Source: Streptomyces ruber (GTDB lineage: Bacteria; Actinomycetota; Actinomycetes; Streptomycetales; Streptomycetaceae). Taken from it: a stretch of 64,000 nt of DNA. The notes under the pieces are model-generated. The model did no database searches, was not told where the DNA came from, and saw only the letters and a program-made list of their open reading frames with translations. Both the position numbers and the translations under genes were made by a program. This document shows positions 26,158-34,205 of this stretch, one piece after another. The stretch spans positions 1 to 64,000 of the forward strand of contig NZ_BMQK01000021.1 of NCBI RefSeq assembly GCF_014648075.1, in the 5' to 3' direction. Positions within the stretch are counted from its first letter, which is position 1; every line of letters starts with the position of its first letter.

Positions 26158-27372
26158 TCACAGCGGTGCAGTGTCCGGTGTCCGGAGCGGGAGGGGCAGG
26201 GCGGCCTTGAGCTGCCAGCCTCCGTGGGTGACAGGGCCGGCGGTGAAGGTCCCGTCCAGGGCCTCGACCCGCTCCTGCAGGCCGATCAGGCCGAACCCGC
26301 TGTTCCCGCCCGCGGGCGTGGAGTGGTGGCCGGGCGAGGCGGTGTTGATGACCGTGACGTGCAGCCATGTGTCGTCGGCGTCCAGGCGGACGGTCACCTG
26401 GGACCGGGGGGCGTGCCGGCGGGCGTTGGTGAGGGCTTCCTGCACGACCCGGTAGACGGAGATCTCCAGTTCGGGACTGAGTGAGGCGGTGCGGGCGGCG
26501 ACGGTGGCCTCCAGCCGTGCCTGCTCTTCGGGTGCGCCGGCGACGGCGGTGGCGCAGTAGGTGGTGACGAGCCGGGCGAGTTCGCTCAGCAGGTCACCAG
26601 GGCGCAGTGCGGTGTGGTTGTCCTCGCGCAGCACGCGCACGAGCCGGCGCATGGAGTCCAGGGTCTCGGTGCCGGAGCGGGCGATGGCCCGCAGGATGGG
26701 TTCGACCTTCTCGGGTGCGGTGGCGTGGATGGTCGCGGCCGCGTTGGCCTGGACGATGATCCCGGTCATGTGGTGGGCGATGAGGTCGTGCAGGTCCCGG
26801 GCCAGTGCCAGGCGCTCGGCCTGGCGGACGTCCTGGATGGCGCGCCGGCGACGCAGCTCGACGGTCCGGATGACGCAGCCGAGGGCCACGCACACGGTGG
26901 CGGTCACGGTGAGGACGTAGCTCCCCACCACGAGGGCATCGGCCGTGCGGGGCCGCAGGGTGGTCAGCAGGGCCGCCAGTCCCAGGCCCGTCGCGCACAG
27001 GGCCGCTGTGGCGGTGCGCGGGACCTGGCCGATCACGCGGATCATCGTGAGCAGCAAGACTGCGCATTCCAGGGCACCGATCGAGGCGTGCTGCTGCGGA
27101 GTGATCAGGCACCACACGGTGACGGTCATCGACAGCGTGATCATCACCGGCACGCGGACGAGCAGCGACGGACCCCGTCGCGTGGTGGCCAGCCCGGCCA
27201 TCAGGGCGGGGCCGGTGACCAGAGCCGGTACCCAGTTGGTCACCGGGCGCCAGGGATCGGGGCTTGCGCCGAGCAGAGCGAGGTCGGCGAGCCAGTTCAG
27301 GGCGAAGACGAGCACGACAACGCCCGCAACGAGGCGCTTGACAGCCGGAGTAAACGGAACTTCCCAATCCAC
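26158..27372 (-). CDS. Membrane sensor histidine kinase, HisKA_3 type
   Basis: A 404-residue protein with about six predicted membrane helices within residues 10-165, a short linker, then HisKA_3 with the phospho-acceptor His in LARDLHDLIAHHMTGIIVQA (~195-215) and an HATPase_c domain (VVQEALTNARRHAP N-box, GFGLIGLQERVEALDG G-box). It has no large extracellular sensor loop, so a membrane-embedded or envelope signal is likely, as in DesK/LiaS-like kinases that sense membrane stress. GTG start at 27372. Divergent from the MMPL gene, sharing a 420-bp control region with palindromes. Confidence 0.88.
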   Translation of the reverse strand: MDWEVPFTPAVKRLVAGVVVLVFALNWLADLALLGASPDPWRPVTNWVPALVTGPALMAGLATTRRGPSLLVRVPVMITLSMTVTVWCLITPQQHASIGALECAVLLLTMIRVIGQVPRTATAALCATGLGLAALLTTLRPRTADALVVGSYVLTVTATVCVALGCVIRTVELRRRRAIQDVRQAERLALARDLHDLIAHHMTGIIVQANAAATIHATAPEKVEPILRAIARSGTETLDSMRRLVRVLREDNHTALRPGDLLSELARLVTTYCATAVAGAPEEQARLEATVAARTASLSPELEISVYRVVQEALTNARRHAPRSQVTVRLDADDTWLHVTVINTASPGHHSTPAGGNSGFGLIGLQERVEALDGTFTAGPVTHGGWQLKAALPLPLRTPDTAPL

Positions 27373-27404
27373 GGGGTCAGCCTAAGGATGAGCGCCCGCC
27401 TGTC

Positions 27405-27460
27405 GCTGTCGGCCGAATGGCCGACAGCGCTCGCACAGCCGAGGCCGAATGGCCGACGCC
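27405..27460. promoter_or_regulatory. Palindromic operator-like sites between kinase and exporter genes
   Basis: A perfect inverted repeat with 10-bp arms at 27405-27428 (GCTGTCGGCC-GAAT-GGCCGACAGC), followed by a second GGCCGAATGGCC core with the right flank GAC at about 27443-27457. Two identical cores 34 bp centre to centre (about three helical turns) suit a dimeric regulator such as the neighbouring NarL-type protein. The function is inferred; no start site is known. Confidence 0.6.
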
Positions 27461-27791
27461 TGTCGTGAAGGTGGCGCCTGATCATGGATGAGCGGCAGCC
27501 GGGACCACCCCCGTACCGGGTGCCGTGCCTCTCCGTCAGTGAGGACGAGGGGACAGGGCCTCTCCGACCCGGTTGCTCGACCTGGCGCCCACGGTGTGCG
27601 TGCAGCGAGGCCCGCACAGGACGGGAGGTCTCCGGCCGTGGGGGAACGTGCGCGGCCGGGCGCGTGCCACTTGCCCGTGGGGACGAGGCCAGTGCGCGCT
27701 GCGGGGTCCTGGGGAGGCTGAGCTGCTCTGCAGGACCCCGCGCTCATCACATGTTCGGCGTCCCTCCTCTGTATCGGAGTCTGCATACCTC

Positions 27792-30044
27792 ATGGCCACT
27801 TTCCTGCACAGGGCCGGCCGCTTCGCCTTCGGGCGGCGCTGGCTGGTCCTCCTCCTGTGGGCTGTCGTCCTCGGCGTGGTCGGTGCCGCCGCCGGCAGCA
27901 GCAGCGGCACCGCCGACAGCGAAGTCAGCGTGCCCGGGACCGAGTCCCAGAAGGCGTTCGACCTGCTGTCGGAGAAGTTCCCCTCGGCCAACGCCGACGG
28001 CGCCAGTGCCCGGGTGGTGCTGCGCGCACCGGACGGGGAGAAGATCACCGCCGCGTCCGCGCGCGAGGACGTCGCCGGCGTGCTGGGGGACCTGAAGGAC
28101 TCCTCGAGCCGGGTCGCCTTCGTCAGTGATCCGTTCACCGACCAGACCGTGAGCGCCGACGGCACCACCGCCTACGCCCAGGTCACCTACCAGGCCAAGG
28201 CCACCGACCTCACCGACGCCGACCACGACCGGTTCGAGGCGGCCCTGGAAGACGGCCGCGGGACGGGCCTGACCGTGGAGGCGTCGGGCAGCGCCCTGGC
28301 CCCGGCGGAGACGAGCCATGCCGCCGAGGTCATCGGGTTCGCGCTGGCCGCCGTCATCCTGGTCGTCACCTTCGGCTCGCTCGCCGCCGCCGGCATACCG
28401 CTGGTGACCGCCGTGCTCGGCGTCGCCATCACCCTGGCCGCCATCACCGCCCTGACGGCGGCCTTCGACCTGAACGGCAACACGTCCGCGCTGGCCACCA
28501 TGCTGGGCATCGCGGTCGGCATCGACTACGCCCTGTTCATCGTCTCCCGGTACCGCTCCGAACGCGCCGCGGGCCACGGGGCGCGGGAGGCGGCAGCGCG
28601 CGCCAACGGCACCGCCGGCTCGGCCGTCGTCTTCGCCGGCATCACCGTCGTCATCGCGCTGGCCGGCCTCGCCGTGGTCAACATGCCGATCCTGACCTCC
28701 ATGGGCCTGGCCGCCGCAGGAGCCGTGACCATCGCGGTCCTGGTCGCCATCACCGTGGTTCCCGCGCTGCTCGGTTTCGCCCCCGAGCGGGTCCTCGGCC
28801 GGGCGGGCCGCCGCACGGCCTCCTCCGCGGCCGGTGCGGACAACGCCCAGCACGGCGGCACCGCCACCGGCAAGGCGCCCCTGGGCCGCCGCTGGGTCGA
28901 GGCCGTACTGCGCAAGCCGCTCAAGGCAGCGGTCATCTCGGTGGTCGCGCTCGGCGTCGTCGCCCTGCCCGCCACCCAGCTGGAACTCGGCCTGCCCGAC
29001 GACGGCTCCCAGGCCACCTCGTCCACGCAGCGCAAGGCCTACGACATGCTGGCCGAGTCCTTCGGAGCGGGCTTCAACGGCCCGCTGACCATCGCCGTCA
29101 CCGACGACGACGCGGCCACCGCCAAGGACGGCGCCGAGCAGATGCAGTCGTCCCTGGGCGCCCTGGAGGACGTCGCGGCGGTGGCACCCGCCGCGTTCAA
29201 CCCGGCCGGCGACACCGCCATCATCAACGTCATCCCCAAGAGCGCCCCCACCAGCAGCGCCACCAAGACCCTGGTGACCGACATCCGGCAGCTGGCCGAC
29301 CGCGTGGAGCAGAAAACCGGCGCGCAGAGCCTGGTCACCGGCCAGACGGCCTCGAACATCGACGTCTCCGACAAGTTCACCGCCGCGCTCGCGCCGTACC
29401 TGCTGCTCGTCCTCGGACTGGCCTTCCTGGTCCTGATCCTGGTCTTCCGCTCCGTCCTGGTGCCCCTCAAGGCGGCGCTCGGCTTCATCCTGTCGGTGCT
29501 CGCCTCGTTCGGCGCCCTGGTGGCCGTCTTCCAGTGGGGCTGGCTGAAGGACCTCTTCGGCCTGGAGCAGACCGGCCCGATCATGAGCCTGATGCCCATC
29601 CTCACCGTCGGCATCGTCTTCGGGCTCGCGATGGACTACCAGGTCTTCCTCGTCACCCGCATGCGCGAGGCCTACGTCCACGGCGCCGACCCCCGCACCG
29701 CCATCGTCGAGGGCTTCCGGCACAGCGCGCGCGTGGTCACCGTCGCCGCCCTCATCATGATCAGCGTGTTCGCCGGGTTCATCGGCGCCGACGACGCCAT
29801 GATCAAGGCCCTCGGCTTCGGCCTCGCCATCGCCGTCGCCTTCGACGCCTTCGTGGTCCGCATGACCCTCGTCCCGGCGGTCCTCGCGCTGCTCGGGAAG
29901 AGGGCGTGGACGCTGCCCCGCTGGATCGACCGCTTCCTGCCCCACGTCGACATCGAAGGCGAGAAGCTCGGCCCGACCGCCCCGACGCTGCCGCCCCAGG
30001 AAGCCGCGCCGGCCTCCCCCACCCAGTACAGCGACCACCGCTGA
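27792..30044 (+). CDS. MMPL-family RND exporter
   Basis: A 750-residue inner-membrane transporter with two repeated halves: TM1 at the N-terminus (WLVLLLWAVVLGVVGAAAG), a large periplasm-facing loop (~40-170), a block of six helices including MLGIAVGIDYALFIVSRYR (proton-relay Asp motif GIDYAL), TM7 (~385), a second loop and a second block with VFGLAMDYQVFLVTRMREAY and DAMIKALGFGLAIAVAFDAF. This is the layout of Streptomyces ActII-3-like and mycobacterial MmpL proteins, which export lipids or antibiotics. ATG 27792 has CGGAG upstream. Probably controlled by the adjacent two-component system; hairpin terminator at 30051-30079. Confidence 0.9.
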   Translation: MATFLHRAGRFAFGRRWLVLLLWAVVLGVVGAAAGSSSGTADSEVSVPGTESQKAFDLLSEKFPSANADGASARVVLRAPDGEKITAASAREDVAGVLGDLKDSSSRVAFVSDPFTDQTVSADGTTAYAQVTYQAKATDLTDADHDRFEAALEDGRGTGLTVEASGSALAPAETSHAAEVIGFALAAVILVVTFGSLAAAGIPLVTAVLGVAITLAAITALTAAFDLNGNTSALATMLGIAVGIDYALFIVSRYRSERAAGHGAREAAARANGTAGSAVVFAGITVVIALAGLAVVNMPILTSMGLAAAGAVTIAVLVAITVVPALLGFAPERVLGRAGRRTASSAAGADNAQHGGTATGKAPLGRRWVEAVLRKPLKAAVISVVALGVVALPATQLELGLPDDGSQATSSTQRKAYDMLAESFGAGFNGPLTIAVTDDDAATAKDGAEQMQSSLGALEDVAAVAPAAFNPAGDTAIINVIPKSAPTSSATKTLVTDIRQLADRVEQKTGAQSLVTGQTASNIDVSDKFTAALAPYLLLVLGLAFLVLILVFRSVLVPLKAALGFILSVLASFGALVAVFQWGWLKDLFGLEQTGPIMSLMPILTVGIVFGLAMDYQVFLVTRMREAYVHGADPRTAIVEGFRHSARVVTVAALIMISVFAGFIGADDAMIKALGFGLAIAVAFDAFVVRMTLVPAVLALLGKRAWTLPRWIDRFLPHVDIEGEKLGPTAPTLPPQEAAPASPTQYSDHR

Positions 30045-30050
30045 TCCCCC

Positions 30051-30079
30051 GGGTCCCGCACCGGCCAGGTGCGGGGCCC
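30051..30079 (+). terminator. Terminator hairpin of the MMPL gene
   Basis: Arms GGGTCCCGCACC (30051-30062) and GGTGCGGGGCCC (30068-30079) with one mismatch, loop GGCCA, starting 6 bases after the stop codon. Confidence 0.7.
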
Positions 30080-30173
30080 CTCCCTCATTCCCCGCTCCCG
30101 CCCCGGCCGCCGACAAGCCCCTCCCGCCCCGGTCGCCGCAGGAGCCTCGTGGTTGGTCCGCCGCCGCCCCTAG

Positions 30174-30308
30174 GCCGTTTCTGACGGCTCTTGAGACCGT
30201 CCCCGGACGGTTGCGGGCGGGCCCGATGAGTCAGCCGACGCCTCGCGAGCCGTCTCTCGTAGTGCCACCCGGCCGGATGATGTCCGACCAAGAGCCGTCA
30301 GGAGCGCC
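30174..30308. mobile_element. MITE-like element with 20-bp inverted ends
   Basis: A non-coding 135-bp segment with inverted ends 30174-30193 (GCCGTTTCTGACGGCTCTTG) and 30289-30308 (17 of 20 match, 12 innermost identical), flanked on both sides by CTAG (30170-30173 and 30309-30312), a typical IS5-type target duplication. The end core CCGTTTCTGA(C/T)GGC is shared with the left end of the IS5-type unit at 35730, suggesting it is moved in trans by that kind of transposase. Confidence 0.7.
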
Positions 30309-30339
30309 CTAGGCGCCGCACACATCACACGGAGGCCCC

Positions 30340-30627
30340 ATGCGTACAGGCACCTTCCTCGCCATCGCCGCCGTCCTCGGCCTCTCAGAGGACGTTCCGG
30401 CCCGGTTCGGTTTCGTGCCGGGCGTCGAGGCGCGGGGCCCGCCCAGGGGCGTCGGCCGTGGTGCCTGCCCGGCAGATGCCGGACAGGCACCCTTCGTGCT
30501 CCAGCTCCCGCGATGCCCAGCGGCGTCGCCCGCCCCCAGTCCCGGCGAATCTCCCGCACGCCCGCCGCAACCCGAACCGCATGACGTCGATCGCCCCGCC
30601 GTACTCACCCTGGAGCGGCACCGCTGA
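30340..30627 (+). pseudogene. Possible truncated membrane or secreted protein start
   Basis: ATG 30340 has a good CGGAGG site 6 bases upstream and starts MRTGTFLAIAAVLGLSED, like a membrane-protein N-terminus, but after about 15 residues the frame turns into Pro/Arg-rich sequence without hydrophobic segments. The simplest reading is a gene start whose body has been deleted, next to the MITE-like element. Weak. Confidence 0.3.
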
Positions 30628-31167
30628 AGAAGCTCCTTACCTTCATGGCGGCCCGCTTCTCCTCCCGCACCGGCAGCGTGGCCAGCACTTCGCGCACGGG
30701 AGCGGTCGTGCCGGGGCCGGGCTCGCGCACGGGCGCGGCAGTGGCGTGGCCGGCCGGGACCAGCAGGGCAAGAGCGGCCGCGGTGCTCCTCGGCCGTCTG
30801 CGTGACGACGAGGGCGGGTCGGTTCCGGCGGCGGTATCGGATTCCGGTCTCGTCTCGCGAGCTGGGCCAGCGGCCTGACCTGCGGGTCTGGCGGTATCCG
30901 GCTTTCCGGCGTGCTGGTCCGCCTCTTCACACCAATAGATCACCGACCTGTTCGGCGGGTGCAGCACAGGAGTCGGGGCAGGGCCTGTGGGAGTTCCCCG
31001 CACGCGCGCCGAGGTGAACGGGTCACTACCGGGGCGTCGTCCGCGCCCGCGTGCGCTTCCAGTGGACAGGCACTGGGGAGCGCACATGGGCACGGAACCG
31101 TGCTGCCGTTCCGGCGGGTGACCGGGCCCGGCGGCCCGGCCCCGGCCGAAACGGCGGCCTACTGCTT
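30628..31167. other. Spacer of about 540 bases
   Basis: No intact gene. On the minus strand, ALALLVPAGHATAAPVREPG, then APVREVLATLPVREEKRAA (about 30640-30790), looks like the signal peptide and first residues of a secreted HNH/GmrSD-type nuclease as found in Streptomyces, but it has no clear start and no continuation. Confidence 0.3.
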
Positions 31168-31764
31168 TCAGGCCACGGCGGCCTCGGTCCGGCAGGTGGT
31201 GTCGTGCTCGTCCGCCATCATCGCGACCAGGTTCAGCCGGGCCCGGGATATCCGGGAGCGCACGGTGCCCACCGGACACCGGGCCACTTCCGCGGCCTCC
31301 GCGTACGGCAGTCCGTACAGCTGCGTGAGCACGAACGCCTCACGCCGGTCGCGCGGCAGGGAGTCGACCAACTGCATGAGGGCGACGCCCTCCTCGAAGC
31401 CCGGCAGGCCGGTCGGCTGGGCACGCTCGGCGGCGCCCTCCCAGTCGGTGGTGCCGACCGTTCGCGGGCGGCGGGCCGCGAGGCGCAGGCTGTCGGCGAC
31501 CACCCGGCGGGCGATCGACAGCAGCCAGACGCGAGCCGAGGAATGGCCCTCGAACCGGTGCAGTGCGGTCAGCGCCCGCAGGAACGTGTCCTGGGCGAGG
31601 TCGTCGGCGGCCTGCGCGTCGCCCGCGAGGTACGCCACGTAGCGGCGCACGTCCCGTTGGAGTGCGCGGACGAAGCGGTCGACCGCTTCGCTGTCGCCGT
31701 CGGCGGCGGCGAGCGCCCAATCGGTGATCGTCTCGTCGGTCACGGTGGGCAGGGCAGAGCTCAT
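31168..31764 (-). CDS. ECF-family RNA polymerase sigma factor
   Basis: A 198-residue protein with region 2 (VAYLAGDAQAADDLAQDTFL and RALTALHRFEGHSSARVWLL, ~40-100) and region 4 (LPRDRREAFVLTQLYGLPYA, EAAEVARCPVGTVRSRISRA, ~130-185), with the usual ~30-residue linker. It binds core polymerase and directs it to stress-type promoters. No anti-sigma gene with a zinc-binding motif is seen downstream; the membrane protein gene 160 bp upstream on the same strand is the only partner candidate. Region 4 includes Cys in EVARCPVGTV, conserved in several actinobacterial ECFs. ATG 31764 is chosen by alignment of region 2. Confidence 0.9.
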   Translation of the reverse strand: MSSALPTVTDETITDWALAAADGDSEAVDRFVRALQRDVRRYVAYLAGDAQAADDLAQDTFLRALTALHRFEGHSSARVWLLSIARRVVADSLRLAARRPRTVGTTDWEGAAERAQPTGLPGFEEGVALMQLVDSLPRDRREAFVLTQLYGLPYAEAAEVARCPVGTVRSRISRARLNLVAMMADEHDTTCRTEAAVA

Positions 31765-31924
31765 CGTCCCGTGGTCCTTCCTCGAAGAACCCGCACGGCG
31801 GCACCGAATCGAGGAGAGCGGTTCCGAAAGGTCGTCGGCCGCCGTACGGGTGAAGAGATCCGTCCGCGCGGACGCGCGCACGGGAGACCGCCGCCGCGCG
31901 GAGGCGGCAGCGGTGTTCCGGCTG

Positions 31925-32713
31925 TCAGAGGACAGCGATCTCTCCGGGAGGCCCCCGGGTGGTGAGGGCGTGGACGAGCAGGAGCTGCCGCAGACGCCGC
32001 CGGGCCCGCGGGGCGGGCCGGAAGGCGGGCGGACGCGGCAGCGGTACGAAGACGGCGAGTACGAGCCGTAGCGGTACGAACACGCGGTCCGCGCCGGCCC
32101 GCACCAGCGCGAAGACCGCGCGTTCTCCCTGGGCCAGCCACAGTCCGCACAGGAGGGCGGCCAGCAGGTGGGCGGCGAGCATGCCCCACGAGGCGGTACC
32201 CGTCATATGGCCCATGTCGTGCATGCCTGCCATCCATGGCATGTCAGTCACGGCGGTCATGTCATGACCAGAGGAGGTCATGGCGCCGGCGTCGTGCCCG
32301 GGTGCATGGTGCATGCGCTGCAGCAGACCGGCCTGCACCGCGATGTCGTACGCCCGGGCCGCCTCCGCCGGGGTCGGGTCCGTACCGCAGAGCAGGTACC
32401 TGGCCCACTCCTGAACGCTCTGCGTGCTGGAGGCCGTCGACGCGGACGGCCGTTGCCCGCCGGACTGCGCGAGCGTGAAAGCGACGTGGAGACCCGTCTG
32501 TACGGCGACGGTCAGACCGACCACCGTACGGCGCCGGCGCTCCTGGCCACCGAGGGCCCAGCCGACGACACCGACCACGGCGGCGCCGGCCGAAAGCACC
32601 CACCAGGGCACTCCCGCACCGGACATGAGCATGTGACTGGCGGCGGCGAGCACGACACAGACGGCCGCGAACATCGCGGCCCGCAGGACACGCAGAGTTC
32701 CGCCGGCAGACAT
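31925..32713 (-). CDS. Membrane protein with His/Met-rich loop, possible copper link
   Basis: A 262-residue protein with about five membrane helices (~8-30, 33-52, 60-80, and 175-230). Between helices 3 and 4 is a loop dense in His and Met (RMHHAPGHDAGAMTSSGHDM, then PWMAGMHDMGHMTG, about residues 128-170), a composition typical of periplasmic Cu(I)/Cu(II)-binding segments. The C-terminus is Arg/Pro-rich and cytosolic. It is the gene just upstream of the ECF sigma gene in the same direction, so a metal-sensing or metal-handling role tied to that sigma factor is plausible; this is inference. Confidence 0.7.
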   Translation of the reverse strand: MSAGGTLRVLRAAMFAAVCVVLAAASHMLMSGAGVPWWVLSAGAAVVGVVGWALGGQERRRRTVVGLTVAVQTGLHVAFTLAQSGGQRPSASTASSTQSVQEWARYLLCGTDPTPAEAARAYDIAVQAGLLQRMHHAPGHDAGAMTSSGHDMTAVTDMPWMAGMHDMGHMTGTASWGMLAAHLLAALLCGLWLAQGERAVFALVRAGADRVFVPLRLVLAVFVPLPRPPAFRPAPRARRRLRQLLLVHALTTRGPPGEIAVL

Positions 32714-33398
32714 GAATCTCAATCCTGGCATCCGGCGGACGGGGCCAGGCACGCGGGGCGGCCTCGGCCCACTGCCCACCGCCCGGTGCGTACGACAAGC
32801 GTGCTGCTCGCTCGGGCCCGTCTCGGCCCGGCTCGGGCACGGCGCGGCCTCGACGGTCGGCACGGCGGCCACGGTGTGCGTGGCGAGTCCGCTGCCCGCG
32901 CCGGCCCTGGGCTTCCTGCCGCGGGCGGCCGCGGGGGCCGTCGACATCGCCGACGCGCTGCCGCCCGGTGATCGCCGGCATCCTGGTCGCGGCGGCCGTG
33001 GGCCCAGGTCAGGGCGGCGCCGCGCTCGCGGCCGCGCTGTCCGCGCACGCGGCGGCGCTGGTGCAGGAGGTGCGTGCGTCGGCGTTCCTGACCGCCCGGC
33101 GGGCCATCGACGCCGCACCGTGCGCAAACACCGCCCTGCTGTCACCGCCCAACACATCGAACGTGGTTGAGGCCACCGCAATGAGACAGAACTGGTCGAG
33201 GGCCCCACCCGGCATCCGAGCGGGAGTCGGTGTGACCGGCCGTCGGTATGCGCCACGCGGAGCGTGTCGGCCGTTCCCGGACGACGCCGTGGGAACTCAG
33301 CCGCCACGGGGACCGACTACTACATCGTCGGCATCAACCGAACCCACGCACCACGGCCCTGCCGGGCCAGGTACTCGACGAACGCAGGAGGCACTGCC
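32714..33398. other. Spacer with a possible decayed protein
   Basis: About 685 bases. Plus-strand reading in two frames, VGTAATVCVASPLPAPALGF, then VIAGILVAAAVGPGQGGAAL and SAHAAALVQEVRASAFLTAR (about 32860-33110), has an Ala/Val-rich, membrane- or helix-like look and would need a frameshift near 32975. It resembles no family well enough to name. The last 15 bases hold the AGGAGG ribosome binding site of the next gene. Confidence 0.3.
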
Positions 33399-34115
33399 TT
33401 GGAACGCAGAAGTTTTCTCCGCCGGACGACAGCGGCGGGCGCGGCCACCCTGGCCGGAGGCACACTGGCCGCAACAGCCACCAGCGGCGGGCGAGCCGTG
33501 GCCGCACCTCGGCGTGAGGGAGCGCTGCGCGTCGACATCGTGATGTTCGACGGGGTCGAGGAGTTGGACTGCATCGCTCCCTACGGGGTCTTCTCGAACG
33601 GCGGGGACGAGGTCGCGGTCCGCTACGTCACCACGGGACGTCCCGGACTGGTCCGTGCTGCCCACGGCACCGGGTTCCAGGTCGAGCACCGGTGGTCCCC
33701 GGAGCAGGCTGACGTGATCGTGGTGCCGGGAGGCGGATACGCACGCCGGGAAGGCGGTGTGTGGGCGGAGATCGAGCGCGGCGTCCTGCCGCGGGCGCTC
33801 GCCGCCGCACCCAGGAGAGGGCTGACGATCAGTTCGGTCTGCTCGGGGGCGATGCTGCTGTCCGCAGCAGGGTTGACGAAGGGACGTCCCTGTACCACCC
33901 ACCACCTGGCGAAGGCGGATCTCGAAGCGCAGGGCGGCATCCTCAAGGACGCCCGCGTCGTCGACGACGGCGATCTCGTCACCGCCGGAGGTATCACCTC
34001 GGGGCTCGAGCTGGGCCTGTGGCTGCTCCATCGCGAACTCGGCTCGGACGCCGCCCTGGCGGTGGAGAAGACGCTGGAGTACGAGACTCGCGGGACTGTC
34101 TGGACAGGGCGGTAG
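33399..34115 (+). CDS. Tat-exported DJ-1/PfpI family protein
   Basis: A 238-residue protein starting with TTG 33399 (AGGAGG 8 bases upstream). The N-terminus LERRSFLRRTTAAGAATLAG is a twin-arginine signal, so a DJ-1/PfpI (GATase1-like) domain is exported folded. The domain runs from ~43 (VDIVMFDGVEELDCIAPYGV) through the nucleophile elbow ISSVCSGAMLLSAAG, with the candidate catalytic Cys, and AGGITSGLELGLWLLHREL. Similar to isocyanide-hydratase-like and AraC-linked DJ-1 domains. Export is unusual for this superfamily. The lipase gene follows 90 bp downstream. Substrate unknown. Confidence 0.8.
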   Translation: MERRSFLRRTTAAGAATLAGGTLAATATSGGRAVAAPRREGALRVDIVMFDGVEELDCIAPYGVFSNGGDEVAVRYVTTGRPGLVRAAHGTGFQVEHRWSPEQADVIVVPGGGYARREGGVWAEIERGVLPRALAAAPRRGLTISSVCSGAMLLSAAGLTKGRPCTTHHLAKADLEAQGGILKDARVVDDGDLVTAGGITSGLELGLWLLHRELGSDAALAVEKTLEYETRGTVWTGR

Positions 34116-34205
34116 CCAGCATCCGGACGGTCGGCCGAAAGCCTCGCTCGACGCCGGCCGTCGCCGCACACACCCACCACTGGCGAACACAGAGAAAGTC
34201 GAGAC

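Noticed and set aside
27747..30116. 789-codon minus-strand frame opposite the MMPL exporter
   Set aside because: Typical high-GC antisense frame; the plus strand has clear RND transporter motifs.
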